Part shown: positions 48,794 through 56,691 of the stretch, piece after piece
How the letters are laid out: each line of letters opens with the position of its first letter
Numbering within the stretch: position 1 is the stretch's first letter
Origin: Myroides phaeus
GTDB lineage: Bacteria > Bacteroidota > Bacteroidia > Flavobacteriales > Flavobacteriaceae
Assembly (NCBI RefSeq): GCF_900099675.1
Contig: NZ_FNDQ01000002.1
Span: 124,001-188,000 of the forward strand
DNA: 64,000 bases
Reading direction: 5' to 3'
Notes under the pieces: model-generated
Database searches by the model: none
What the model saw: only the letters and a program-made list of their open reading frames with translations
What the model was told of the DNA's origin: nothing
Program-made: the position numbers and the translations under genes

Positions 48794-48920
48794 TTTAGTA
48801 AGAGTATAAAATAATAAAATAATACTGATGGTTGTAAGCTAATAGACTTAGTTTTATTATGGCTTTCGTAAAATTAAGAAAGGAATATACCTTTGCTTTC
48901 TATTGGCTTGAGGTCTCTTA

Positions 48921-49298
48921 CTATTTTCTTACTTCTAAAATTATTTGTTTGAACAGCTCGTCAATTTTTAATTGTATTATCATATTGGTAGGCAAGTATT
49001 GCATCAAAATAGAAAGTGTTTTTAAAGCTTTTGATAAAATATCTTTTTCTTTATTATATTGTTTACTTTCTCTGTATAGTTTAGCTAAACTTATACAAGT
49101 AATTACATAGCAATCACAGAAGGGAATGTTTTTAGTTAGGCAATTCCAGATATTAGATTGTAGTATCTCTGCTCTAATTAATGCTTCTGTATAGGTGTTG
49201 ATAGCATTTAGATGTTGTCCTTCATTGACTAATTGTATAGCTTTTTGTGTTTTATTTTTCCAACTATTTTCGATTAATACTAAACATTCTGCACTCAT
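48921..49298 (-). CDS. Small Cys-rich helical (TPR-like) protein co-transcribed with sodB
   Basis: 125 residues, family not recognised. Helical pattern with TPR-like spacing (QLVNEGQHLNAINTYTEALIRA near 22-43, and SLAKLYRESKQYNKEKDILSKALK near 70-93). It has five cysteines, at 5, 53, 61, 63 and 68, four of them clustered as C-x7-C-x-C-x4-C. No signal peptide. Its ATG starts one base after the stop of the superoxide dismutase gene, so the two are almost surely one transcript. The antisense ORF at 48859-49110 is its shadow. A metal or redox role is suggested by cysteines and neighbour only. Confidence 0.7.
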   Translation of the reverse strand: MSAECLVLIENSWKNKTQKAIQLVNEGQHLNAINTYTEALIRAEILQSNIWNCLTKNIPFCDCYVITCISLAKLYRESKQYNKEKDILSKALKTLSILMQYLPTNMIIQLKIDELFKQIILEVRK

Positions 49299-49299
49299 G

Positions 49300-49890
49300 T
49301 TATTCTATGTTTTGTGATACAAAGTTCCAATTAACGTGATTCCAGAATTGCTCAATAAATTTAGGTCTTGCATTTCGGTGATCTATATAGTATGCGTGTT
49401 CCCAGACATCTATAGTTAATAATGGTTTTTTATTGAATATAATCGGTGTGTCTGCATTGCTTAAAGAGAGAATTTCTAGTTTTCTTTCCGGTGTTAATAC
49501 TAACCAAGTCCATCCTGCACCAAATAGTTTGGTTGCTGTGTTACTAAACTCTTCTTTGAAAGCTTCTAAAGATCCAAAATCTCTTAGTAGTAGTTCTAAC
49601 ATTTGTTTAGATGGTATCTGCGTAGAATTAGGAGTGATACAATTCCAAAAAAAACTATGATTATAGTGTTGAGCGGCGTTATTGTATATTGCCATTTGCT
49701 TTTTAATATAAGCTTCTTTTATTATAGTATCTAGGTCATAACTTTCCCATTCAGAATTTTCTATTAGTTTGTTTAAGTTCGTAATATATGTTTGGTGATG
49801 TTTTCCATAGTGGTAATCAAAACCCTCTTCAGTGATGAAATTTTTAAAGGCGTCTTTCGAATAATTTAATGTTGGTAAATTGAATTTCAT
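49300..49890 (-). CDS. sodB: Superoxide dismutase, Fe type
   Basis: 196 residues, disproportionating superoxide to oxygen and peroxide in the cytoplasm (no signal peptide). Metal ligands are His27 (YHYGKHHQTY), His75 (NNAAQHYNH), Asp161 and His165 (DVWEHAYYIDHRN). Gln74 in AAQ and Ala in SNADTP, where Mn enzymes carry Gln, indicate the iron type rather than manganese. The start is preceded by TTAG/CTAA-type boxes in the upstream gap. The stop is one base from the start of the small Cys-rich gene. Confidence 0.92.
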   Translation of the reverse strand: MKFNLPTLNYSKDAFKNFITEEGFDYHYGKHHQTYITNLNKLIENSEWESYDLDTIIKEAYIKKQMAIYNNAAQHYNHSFFWNCITPNSTQIPSKQMLELLLRDFGSLEAFKEEFSNTATKLFGAGWTWLVLTPERKLEILSLSNADTPIIFNKKPLLTIDVWEHAYYIDHRNARPKFIEQFWNHVNWNFVSQNIE

Positions 49891-49929
49891 TGTCTTGTTT
49901 ATTTTAATTAGTTGTGTAAAAATATAATT

Positions 49930-49943
49930 TTAGATTAAGCTAA
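49930..49943 (-). promoter_or_regulatory. Candidate operator of sodB (TTAG-N6-CTAA palindrome)
   Basis: TTAGATTAAGCTAA is nearly self-complementary and lies 40-53 bp before the sodB start. Two further TTAG-N-CTAA copies follow upstream. The core resembles the TTAGCCTAA centre of DtxR-type metal-repressor sites; the match is by eye only. Confidence 0.35.
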
Positions 49944-50258
49944 AAAAATAATAATCAATAAATATTTTTTTAACCTGCATTAGTCTAAGTTATAATTGCT
50001 GTATTGAGAGGTGGAGGTAAAATTTAAATTGCTTTTTTAGAAGTGTAAATAGTATTTGACAAAATTGGTTTTAGGCTAAGTGTATTATTGACTAAGTACG
50101 AGTGATGTTAGTGGATAAAAGACTATTTATAGTTTTCGTTTTAAGTGTTTTTTGCATGTGTTTATGTTTTAAATATAATATTTTCTTAAAAAAAGTTTAA
50201 CTATTGCTATCGATTCCAAAATATTTCAAATAAATTTTCCATTGTAAAGTAGATGTAC

Positions 50259-50266
50259 TACTTTTG
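50259..50266 (+). promoter_or_regulatory. -7 promoter box of pdhA
   Basis: TACTTTTG matches TAnnTTTG, 76 bp before the ATG. A TTG at 50242-50244 gives only a 14-bp spacer. The leader carries hairpins TCCACA-GTAT-TGTGGA (50271-50286) and AGCGG-AAAAG-CCGCT (50310-50324). Confidence 0.5.
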
Positions 50267-50342
50267 CTATTCCACAGTATTGTGGAGAATTGAGAAAGTC
50301 TGTATTTTGAGCGGAAAAGCCGCTTACGAAAAGTAAAGTCAT

Positions 50343-51341
50343 ATGAAAGAAATTACAAAAGAAGTTTATCTAAAATGGTATGAAGACATGCTATTTTGGA
50401 GAAAGTTTGAAGACAAGCTAGCCGCTTTATATATTCAACAAAAAGTAAGAGGTTTCTTGCATTTATATAACGGACAAGAGGCTGTCTTGGCAGGAGCTTT
50501 ACACGCAATGGATTTGTCGAAAGACAAAATGATTACAGCATACAGAAACCACGTTCAACCAATTGGTTTAGGTGTGGATCCAAAAAGAATTATGGCTGAG
50601 TTATTAGGAAAAGGAACTGGAACATCTCAAGGTTTAGGTGGATCTATGCACATTTTTTCTAAAGAACATAATTTTTACGGAGGACACGGAATCGTTGGAG
50701 GACAAATTCCTTTAGGAGCAGGTCTTGCATTTGCTGACAAATATTTTGATAGAAAAGCTGTTACAATGTGTTACTTCGGTGATGGTGCGGCACGTCAAGG
50801 TTCATTACATGAAACATTTAACATGGCAATGAATTGGAAACTTCCTGTTGTGTTTGTTATCGAAAATAATGGATATGCAATGGGTACTTCTGTTGAGCGT
50901 ACTGCAAATCATACTGATATTTGGAAACTTGGTTTAGGGTATGAAATGCCTTCAGGTCCAGTTGATGGTATGAATCCAGTTAAGGTTGCTGAAGCAATGT
51001 ACGAAGCTATTGAAAGAGCACGTCGTGGAGATGGTCCAACATTGTTAGAAATGAAAACTTATAGATATAGAGGACACTCTATGTCAGATGCTCAACACTA
51101 CCGTACAAAAGAGGAAGTTGAAGAATACAAAAAAATAGACCCAATTACTCAAGTTTTAGATATAATTAGAGAGAAAGGGTTCGCAACAGAGGCAGAGATA
51201 GAGGCTATGGATCAGAGAGTAAAAGAATACGTTTTAGAATGTGAGCGTTTTGCTGAAGAATCTCCATATCCAGAGAAAAATGTTATGTATGATGTAGTAT
51301 ACGAACAAGAGAATTATCCTTTTTTACCTCATAGATTATAA
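50343..51341 (+). CDS. pdhA: Pyruvate dehydrogenase E1 component subunit alpha
   Basis: 332-residue thiamine-diphosphate subunit that decarboxylates pyruvate with E1-beta. The N-terminus has MLFWRKFEDKLAALYIQQKV and HLYNGQEAVLAGAL. The ThDP/Mg site is YFGDGAARQGSLHETFNMA through VVFVIENNGYAMGT near 142-178, and the phospho-loop region is RGHSMSDAQHYRTKEEV near 242-258. It is followed 9 bp later by E2. The E1-beta gene is not in this window. Confidence 0.95.
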   Translation: MKEITKEVYLKWYEDMLFWRKFEDKLAALYIQQKVRGFLHLYNGQEAVLAGALHAMDLSKDKMITAYRNHVQPIGLGVDPKRIMAELLGKGTGTSQGLGGSMHIFSKEHNFYGGHGIVGGQIPLGAGLAFADKYFDRKAVTMCYFGDGAARQGSLHETFNMAMNWKLPVVFVIENNGYAMGTSVERTANHTDIWKLGLGYEMPSGPVDGMNPVKVAEAMYEAIERARRGDGPTLLEMKTYRYRGHSMSDAQHYRTKEEVEEYKKIDPITQVLDIIREKGFATEAEIEAMDQRVKEYVLECERFAEESPYPEKNVMYDVVYEQENYPFLPHRL

Positions 51342-51350
51342 AAAAAAGTT

Positions 51351-52991
51351 ATGGCAGAAGTAATTACAATGCCACGCTTAAGCGACACTATGACAGAAGG
51401 TGTTGTGGCTGCATGGTTAAAAAAAGTTGGAGATAAGATTTCTGAAGGAGATATCTTAGCAGAAATTGAAACAGATAAAGCAACAATGGAATTCGAATCA
51501 TTTTACGAAGGAACATTGTTGTATATCGGATTACAAGAAGGAGAGTCTGCTCCAGTAGATTCATTACTTGCTATTATTGGTAATGAAGGAGAAGATATTT
51601 CATCTTTAGTAAATGGAGGTGCTAAAACTGAAATGACAGAAGAAAAAGTAATCGCTCAAGAAGAAGTTAAAGTTGCAGCTCCTGCTCCAAAAGTAGCAAT
51701 GCCAGCAGGTGTTAAGATTGTAACTATGCCTCGTTTGAGTGATACTATGACTGATGGTACAGTTGCGTCTTGGATCAAAAAAGTTGGAGATAAAGTAGAA
51801 GAAGGTGATATTCTTGCTGAAATTGAAACAGATAAAGCAACAATGGAATTTGAGGCATTTGAGTCTGGAATTTTATTGTATGTTGGAATTCAAGAAGGTG
51901 AGACTGCTCCTGTAGATAGTGTATTAGCTATTTTAGGACCAGAAGGTACTGATGTTTCTGCTGTACTTAATAATATTAATAATGGTGTTGCTTCTGAAGC
52001 AGCTCCAGCACAAGAGGCTTCAACTGTTGTTGAGTCTGTTAAAGAGGAAGTAGCTGCTGCTCCAGTTGTTGAATCAATAACTACTTCTGGTAGAATTTTT
52101 GTTTCGCCTTTAGCTAAGAAAATTGCTGAAGAAAAAGGTGTTAACTTAAATGAAGTTAAAGGTTCGGGAGAGAATGGACGTATCATCAAGAGAGATGTTG
52201 AGAATTTTGTTCCGGATGCAAAAGTTGCTGCTCCTGCTCAAAATGTACAAGCTCCTGCTGCAAAAGCTGAAGTAAAAACAGAAGTGAAAACTTTTGTTCC
52301 TGCTGGTGAGGTTAGTGTAGAAGAAGTTAAAAACTCTCAAATGCGTAAAACTATTGCTCGTCGTTTAGGTGAGTCTAAGTTTACTGCTCCTCATTACTAT
52401 TTAACTATTGAGATTGATATGGATAATGCTATGGCATCTCGTAAAATTATCAATGATTTACCTGATACAAAAGTATCATTTAATGATATGGTAGTTAAAG
52501 CGTGTGCAATGGCTTTGCGTAAACACCCTCAAGTAAATACACAATGGAGAGAAGACGCAACAGTTTATAACCACCATATTGCTATTGGTGTTGCTGTAGC
52601 TGTAGAAGATGGTCTTGTTGTTCCTGTATTACCTTTTACAGATCAAATGTCATTAACGTCTATTGGAGGAAAAGTAAAAGAATTAGCTGTAAAAGCTAAG
52701 ACTAAAAAACTGACTCCTGCTGAAATGGATGGAAGTACATTTACTGTATCTAATTTAGGTATGTTTGGAGTTCAATCATTTACTTCTATTATTAATCAAC
52801 CTAACTCTGCTATTTTATCAGTTGGTGCAATTATTGAAAAACCAGTTGTTAAAAACGGACAAATTGTTGTTGGTAATACTATGACTGTAACTTTAGCTTG
52901 TGATCATAGAACAGTAGATGGTGCAACAGGTGCACAATTCTTACAAACATTAAGAAGTTATATTGAGAATCCAGTTACAATGTTGGCATAA
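51351..52991 (+). CDS. pdhC: Pyruvate dehydrogenase E2, dihydrolipoamide acetyltransferase (two lipoyl domains)
   Basis: 546-residue E2 core. Lipoyl domain 1 (about 1-78) has ETDKATMEFES with lipoyl-Lys43. Lipoyl domain 2 (about 120-197) repeats ETDKATMEFEA with Lys162. Ala/Pro/Val-rich linkers follow, then the peripheral-subunit-binding domain at about 245-285 (FVSPLAKKIAEEKGVNLNEV). The acyltransferase domain starts about 325 (SQMRKTIARRLGESKFTAPH) and ends with CDHRTVDGATG, with His519 and Asp523 as the active site. The two-lipoyl E2 next to E1-alpha is a common Bacteroidota layout. A strong terminator follows. Confidence 0.96.
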   Translation: MAEVITMPRLSDTMTEGVVAAWLKKVGDKISEGDILAEIETDKATMEFESFYEGTLLYIGLQEGESAPVDSLLAIIGNEGEDISSLVNGGAKTEMTEEKVIAQEEVKVAAPAPKVAMPAGVKIVTMPRLSDTMTDGTVASWIKKVGDKVEEGDILAEIETDKATMEFEAFESGILLYVGIQEGETAPVDSVLAILGPEGTDVSAVLNNINNGVASEAAPAQEASTVVESVKEEVAAAPVVESITTSGRIFVSPLAKKIAEEKGVNLNEVKGSGENGRIIKRDVENFVPDAKVAAPAQNVQAPAAKAEVKTEVKTFVPAGEVSVEEVKNSQMRKTIARRLGESKFTAPHYYLTIEIDMDNAMASRKIINDLPDTKVSFNDMVVKACAMALRKHPQVNTQWREDATVYNHHIAIGVAVAVEDGLVVPVLPFTDQMSLTSIGGKVKELAVKAKTKKLTPAEMDGSTFTVSNLGMFGVQSFTSIINQPNSAILSVGAIIEKPVVKNGQIVVGNTMTVTLACDHRTVDGATGAQFLQTLRSYIENPVTMLA

Positions 52992-53011
52992 TCAATATTA
53001 TAAATATTACT

Positions 53012-53045
53012 AAAAGCTCATTTCATACGAAATGGGCTTTTTTGT
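53012..53045 (+). terminator. Terminator after pdhC
   Basis: AAAAGCTCATTTC (53012-53024) pairs with GAAATGGGCTTTT (53029-53041), one wobble, ATAC loop, T-rich tail. Confidence 0.9.
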
Positions 53046-53111
53046 TTTATAGATTTCGTCTTTTTACGCGTTTTCAACTTGAATTGTTTTCTTAAGTTAA
53101 AGTGCTTTTTG

Positions 53112-53119
53112 TATTTTTG
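53112..53119 (+). promoter_or_regulatory. -7 promoter box of the M28 peptidase gene
   Basis: TATTTTTG matches TAnnTTTG, 15 bp before the ATG. The nearest TTG (53084-53086) is 25 bp upstream. Confidence 0.45.
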
Positions 53120-53134
53120 ATAAAAATATTTTAA

Positions 53135-54067
53135 ATGAAATTATATAGTTTTCTGGTTGGACTATTGTTAGTAGGATGTTCTACTATGAAGTCATCGTCA
53201 ACAGAATTAGTAAGAGCAGATAAAGAGCGTATTTCAAATACTTTATATTATTTAGCATCAGATGAGTTAGAGGGACGTGATACTGGTGCAGAAGGAAATA
53301 GAAAAGCTGCAAGTTTTTTAAGTGAACACTTAGCAGGTTATGGTATTTCTCCTTTCTTTACCTCATATAATGATACTTTAAGTAATGTAAATAATAGTTG
53401 GAATGTTGTAGGTGTTATTCCAGGAAATGATAAATTTTTGAAGGATGAAGTAGTTGTTTTGGGGGCTCACTTTGATCATATTGGCATTCAAAAAGCAATA
53501 GATGGTGATTCAATTGCTAATGGAGCAAATGACAATGCTGCTGGTAGTGCAATTATGCTTGAATTAGCCAGAAACCTAACTAAAATGGATAATAAGAGAA
53601 CTATATTAGTTGCTTTCTTTACTGGTGAAGAAAAGGGACTATGGGGCTCGAAACATTTAGCAAAACGATTAAAAAGTGAAAATGTAAATGTTGTTTCTAT
53701 GCTTAACTTTGAGATGTTAGGTTTAGCAATGAAGCGTGATTATATGACTTACTTAACAGGTTATGATGTGTCAAATCTTGCTGAGAAATTGAATGAGCTT
53801 GCAGGTGAACCATTGGTAGGCAAGCTTGAAAAGGCAGAGGAGTTTAAATTATTTAAACGTTCAGATAACTATCCGTTTTATTTAGAATTTAAGATTCCAA
53901 GTCAAAGCTTTAGTTCATTTGACTTTGAGAATTATGAATATTATCATCATGTAAAAGACGAAGCTCAATTTATGGACTTAGATTTCATGACTTCATTTAC
54001 TAATAAATTAATACCTGTTGTTAGTAAATTAGTTAATTTACCTGCAGGTGATATAAGATTAAAATAA
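53135..54067 (+). CDS. M28-family zinc aminopeptidase, lipoprotein
   Basis: 310 residues. Short lipoprotein signal with lipobox LVGC (Cys15). The M28 fold carries ligands His112 (GAHFDHIG), Asp133 (GANDNAAGSA) bridging two zincs, catalytic Glu165/ligand Glu166 (TGEEKGLWGS), the acidic residue Glu193 in LNFEMLG where many members have Asp, and His271/272 in YYHHVKDE. It likely trims peptides outside the cytoplasm. It heads a tight series with SDR, SprT-like and manC (gaps of 1, 12 and 7 bp). Substrate not deducible. Confidence 0.9.
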   Translation: MKLYSFLVGLLLVGCSTMKSSSTELVRADKERISNTLYYLASDELEGRDTGAEGNRKAASFLSEHLAGYGISPFFTSYNDTLSNVNNSWNVVGVIPGNDKFLKDEVVVLGAHFDHIGIQKAIDGDSIANGANDNAAGSAIMLELARNLTKMDNKRTILVAFFTGEEKGLWGSKHLAKRLKSENVNVVSMLNFEMLGLAMKRDYMTYLTGYDVSNLAEKLNELAGEPLVGKLEKAEEFKLFKRSDNYPFYLEFKIPSQSFSSFDFENYEYYHHVKDEAQFMDLDFMTSFTNKLIPVVSKLVNLPAGDIRLK

Positions 54068-54068
54068 T

Positions 54069-54746
54069 ATGAAAAATATAATTGTAACAGGTACCAGTAG
54101 AGGTATTGGATTAGAAACTGTGAAGACGTTAGCTGCATTAGGACATAATGTTTTAGCTATTTCACGTAAAGTTTCTGAAGAGTTATTAGGAATGACTAAT
54201 GTTATTTGTTTGTCTGTAGATATTACAAAGGAAGAGGACTTAAAAAAAGTTTCTATTTTTCTCGAGGACAATTGGAAGGATGTAGACGTTCTTATAAATA
54301 ATGCCGGAGCCATTGTTAATAAGCCATTTGAACAATTAACAAAGCAAGATTTTGATAGTGTATACCAAGTAAATGTTTTTGGTGTAGCACGCCTAATTCA
54401 GCTTTGTATTCCATATATGAAAGTAAACAGTCATGTTGTTACTATTAGTAGTATGGGAGGAGTTCAAGGTGTAATGAAATTTGGTGGTTTAGCTGCTTAC
54501 AGTTCGAGTAAAGGAGCGGTTACGATTTTGAGTGAATTACTAGCTGAAGAATATAAAGACAAAGGAATTTATTTCAATGTTGTAGCTTTAGGTGCAGTGC
54601 AAACAGAAATGTTAGAAGAGGCATTTCCAGGTTATCAAGCACCAATCACTCCAGAAGAGATGGCAGATTATATTTGTAATTTTGCTATCAATGGTAATAA
54701 GTTTTTTAATGGGAAAGTACTTCAAGTATCAAGTACAACTCCTTAA
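54069..54746 (+). CDS. Short-chain dehydrogenase/reductase (SDR) family oxidoreductase
   Basis: 225-residue classical SDR. NAD(P)-binding GTSRGIG at 8-14, structural NNAG at 77-80, catalytic Ser127 region (TISSMGG), and Tyr144 and Lys148 in AAYSSSKGA. Cofactor preference (Arg11 could favour NADP) and substrate are open. No membrane segment. It starts 1 bp after the peptidase stop, so it is translationally close to it. Confidence 0.92.
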   Translation: MKNIIVTGTSRGIGLETVKTLAALGHNVLAISRKVSEELLGMTNVICLSVDITKEEDLKKVSIFLEDNWKDVDVLINNAGAIVNKPFEQLTKQDFDSVYQVNVFGVARLIQLCIPYMKVNSHVVTISSMGGVQGVMKFGGLAAYSSSKGAVTILSELLAEEYKDKGIYFNVVALGAVQTEMLEEAFPGYQAPITPEEMADYICNFAINGNKFFNGKVLQVSSTTP

Positions 54747-54758
54747 AAGTAAATAAAA

Positions 54759-55382
54759 TTGATAGAAAAGTTAAAACCTTACATACCAGAACAAGCATTA
54801 GGAGGGGTGTTTGAGTTGATTAAACATTATGAGGTTCATCTTAAGATAGTAAATGAACGTGTTACTAGGCACGGTGATTACACAAGAAATATAGATGGAA
54901 AGCATTTGATCACTGTAAATTCAAATCTTAATCCTTATCGTTTTTTAATGACTTTAATTCATGAAATAGCACATTTAGTTGCTTTTCAGAAATATGGAGG
55001 TCGTATAAAGCCACATGGTGTTGAATGGAAAAAAACTTTTCAACTATTAATGTTACCTTTTTTAAGACCACAAGTTTTTCCAAATGCTTTATTACCACTC
55101 TTAGCTAATCACTTTAGGAACCCATCAGCGAGTAGTGATACAGATGATAGGTTGTCTATAGCAATGAGAAGGTACGATGTTCAGGATAAAAGTGATAACA
55201 TGTGTTTTGTATATGAGATTCCATTAGGAAGTCATTTTAGAACGTATAATGGTAAAATATTTAAAAGAGGACCTTTAAGAGTTAAAAGGTTTGAATGCTT
55301 AGAAGTATCAACGGGTCGTATTTACACTTTTAAAGCGAATGCTGAAGTAGAAATAATGACTCATTATGTTGTAAATAGATAA
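54759..55382 (+). CDS. SprT-like zinc metalloprotein, TTG start
   Basis: 207 residues. Zinc motif LIHEIAHLV with His68, Glu69 and His72, and a third ligand probably His86 in KPHGVEWKK. This is the SprT/SprT-like pattern, related to Spartan-type DNA-protein-crosslink proteases, though bacterial function is little known. The only start in frame is TTG at 54759: a stop lies directly upstream (54750) and the next Met comes just before the HEIAH motif. The TTG start may limit expression. It sits between the SDR and manC genes. Confidence 0.85.
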   Translation: MIEKLKPYIPEQALGGVFELIKHYEVHLKIVNERVTRHGDYTRNIDGKHLITVNSNLNPYRFLMTLIHEIAHLVAFQKYGGRIKPHGVEWKKTFQLLMLPFLRPQVFPNALLPLLANHFRNPSASSDTDDRLSIAMRRYDVQDKSDNMCFVYEIPLGSHFRTYNGKIFKRGPLRVKRFECLEVSTGRIYTFKANAEVEIMTHYVVNR

Positions 55383-55389
55383 TATATAT

Positions 55390-56478
55390 ATGAGTTCAAA
55401 TTACTATGCTGTTATAATGGCAGGAGGAGTAGGGTCACGTTTTTGGCCGGTTAGTACTCCTGAGTTTCCAAAACAGTTTCACGATATGCTTGGTTCAGGG
55501 GATACTCTGATTCAAAAGACTTTTAAGCGTTTGTCCCAACTTATTCCTCAAGAGAATATTTTGATACTTACGCACGAGAATTACAAGGGTATTGTAAAGG
55601 AACAATTGCCATTAGTAGCTGACAATAATATTATATTGGAACCAGCAATGAGAAATACAGCGCCTTGTATTCTTTATGCTGCTATGAAAATTAAAAAGAA
55701 CAATCCAAATGCAGTAATGGTAGTTGCGCCAAGTGATCATTGGATTGAAGATGAGTTACAATTCATTTCGAATTTACAACGTACATTTGATGTTTGTGAA
55801 CGCGATAGTGTTTTAATGACATTGGGTATTTTACCTACTTTTCCAAATACAGGATATGGTTATATTGAGTTTAATAAGTTAGATTCAAGACCTATTAAGA
55901 AAGTAGTTCAGTTTCGTGAAAAGCCTGATTATGCAACTGCACGTAAATTTGTTCAAAGTCGTCATTTCTTATGGAACTCTGGTATTTTTGTGTGGAGTGT
56001 AGGGGCAATATTGGATGCGTTTTCTGAGTTTCAACCTGCGATGTCAGAGCTTTTTGATCAAGGATTTGAAAAGTATAATACAGCTGATGAAAAGTCGTTT
56101 ATAGATGAAAACTATTCAAAGGCAGAGAATATTTCTATTGACTATGCTGTAATGGAGAAAGCAAACAATGTATATGTGCTACCTGCTACTTTTGATTGGA
56201 ATGATTTAGGTACTTGGGGATCTTTGTATGATAAATTACCAAAAGATAATTCCGATAATGCTATAGTTAACGCACAAGCTTTCTTTAATAATGCTACAAA
56301 TAACGTAGTACGCACAGATAAAGATAAGACGGTTGTTATTGATGGCTTAAATGATTATATCATAGTTGATAAAGAAGATATCTTATTAATTTATCCGAAA
56401 AGAAAAGAACAGGAAATTAAAAATGTTAGTCGTTATGTAGAATCTGAATTGGAGAAGAAAAACAAGTCAGAAGAGTAA
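55390..56478 (+). CDS. manC: Mannose-1-phosphate guanylyltransferase
   Basis: 362 residues, making GDP-mannose from mannose-1-phosphate and GTP. Nucleotide-binding signature MAGGVGSRFWPVSTPEFPKQ at 10-29 and the APSDHWIEDE motif near 116-125; FREKPDYATARKFVQS near 176-191 and WNSGIFVW near 195-202; then the FDWNDLGTWGSLYDKL catalytic-loop region near 274-289. It is the single-domain form without the fused phosphomannose isomerase domain. GDP-mannose feeds surface glycan; a GT2 and flippase lie 2-3 kb on, but on other transcripts. Closed by a hairpin at 56502. Confidence 0.95.
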   Translation: MSSNYYAVIMAGGVGSRFWPVSTPEFPKQFHDMLGSGDTLIQKTFKRLSQLIPQENILILTHENYKGIVKEQLPLVADNNIILEPAMRNTAPCILYAAMKIKKNNPNAVMVVAPSDHWIEDELQFISNLQRTFDVCERDSVLMTLGILPTFPNTGYGYIEFNKLDSRPIKKVVQFREKPDYATARKFVQSRHFLWNSGIFVWSVGAILDAFSEFQPAMSELFDQGFEKYNTADEKSFIDENYSKAENISIDYAVMEKANNVYVLPATFDWNDLGTWGSLYDKLPKDNSDNAIVNAQAFFNNATNNVVRTDKDKTVVIDGLNDYIIVDKEDILLIYPKRKEQEIKNVSRYVESELEKKNKSEE

Positions 56479-56501
56479 GCGATGAACATTGATTATATTT
56501 T

Positions 56502-56540
56502 AAAACAAAGGCTTAGAGGTATCTCTAAGCCTTTTGTTTT
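56502..56540 (+). terminator. Terminator after manC
   Basis: AAAACAAAGGCTTAGAG (56502-56518) pairs with CTCTAAGCCTTTTGTTTT (56523-56540), one bulged base, GTAT loop. Confidence 0.9.
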
Positions 56541-56651
56541 GTCTGTATCTAATATATTAAGTGAACGAAATAAAGTGGTTTAAAAAGGAGTTTGTTAAGC
56601 TTCTTGTGTCTTTAGTGTACTTATCAATGGGGGACTCTCTTTTGTAATAAA

Positions 56652-56679
56652 AAAAGGCTCAGTTTTTACTGAACCTTTC
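56652..56679 (-). terminator. Terminator of the MlaE-MlaF genes (minus strand)
   Basis: AAAGGCTCAG (56653-56662) and CTGAACCTTT (56669-56678) form the stem with one mismatch. On the minus strand it is followed by a T7 run. Confidence 0.8.
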
Positions 56680-56691
56680 TTACTTAATATA

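Larger units (their letters stand above)
49891..50342. other. 452-bp divergent gap between sodB and pdhA
   Basis: No gene is visible. Three TTAG/CTAA palindromes occur: TTAGATTAAGCTAA (49930-49943), TTAGTCTAA (49980-49988) and TTAGGCTAA (50071-50079). A pdhA -7 box and two small leader hairpins lie at 50259-50324. No sodB -7 box of TAnnTTTG type was found on the minus strand. Confidence 0.55.

Noticed and set aside
48859..49110. 83-codon plus-strand ORF
   Set aside because: It lies mostly antisense to the 125-residue gene that is coupled to sodB. The minus-strand frame has better helical periodicity and gene spacing.
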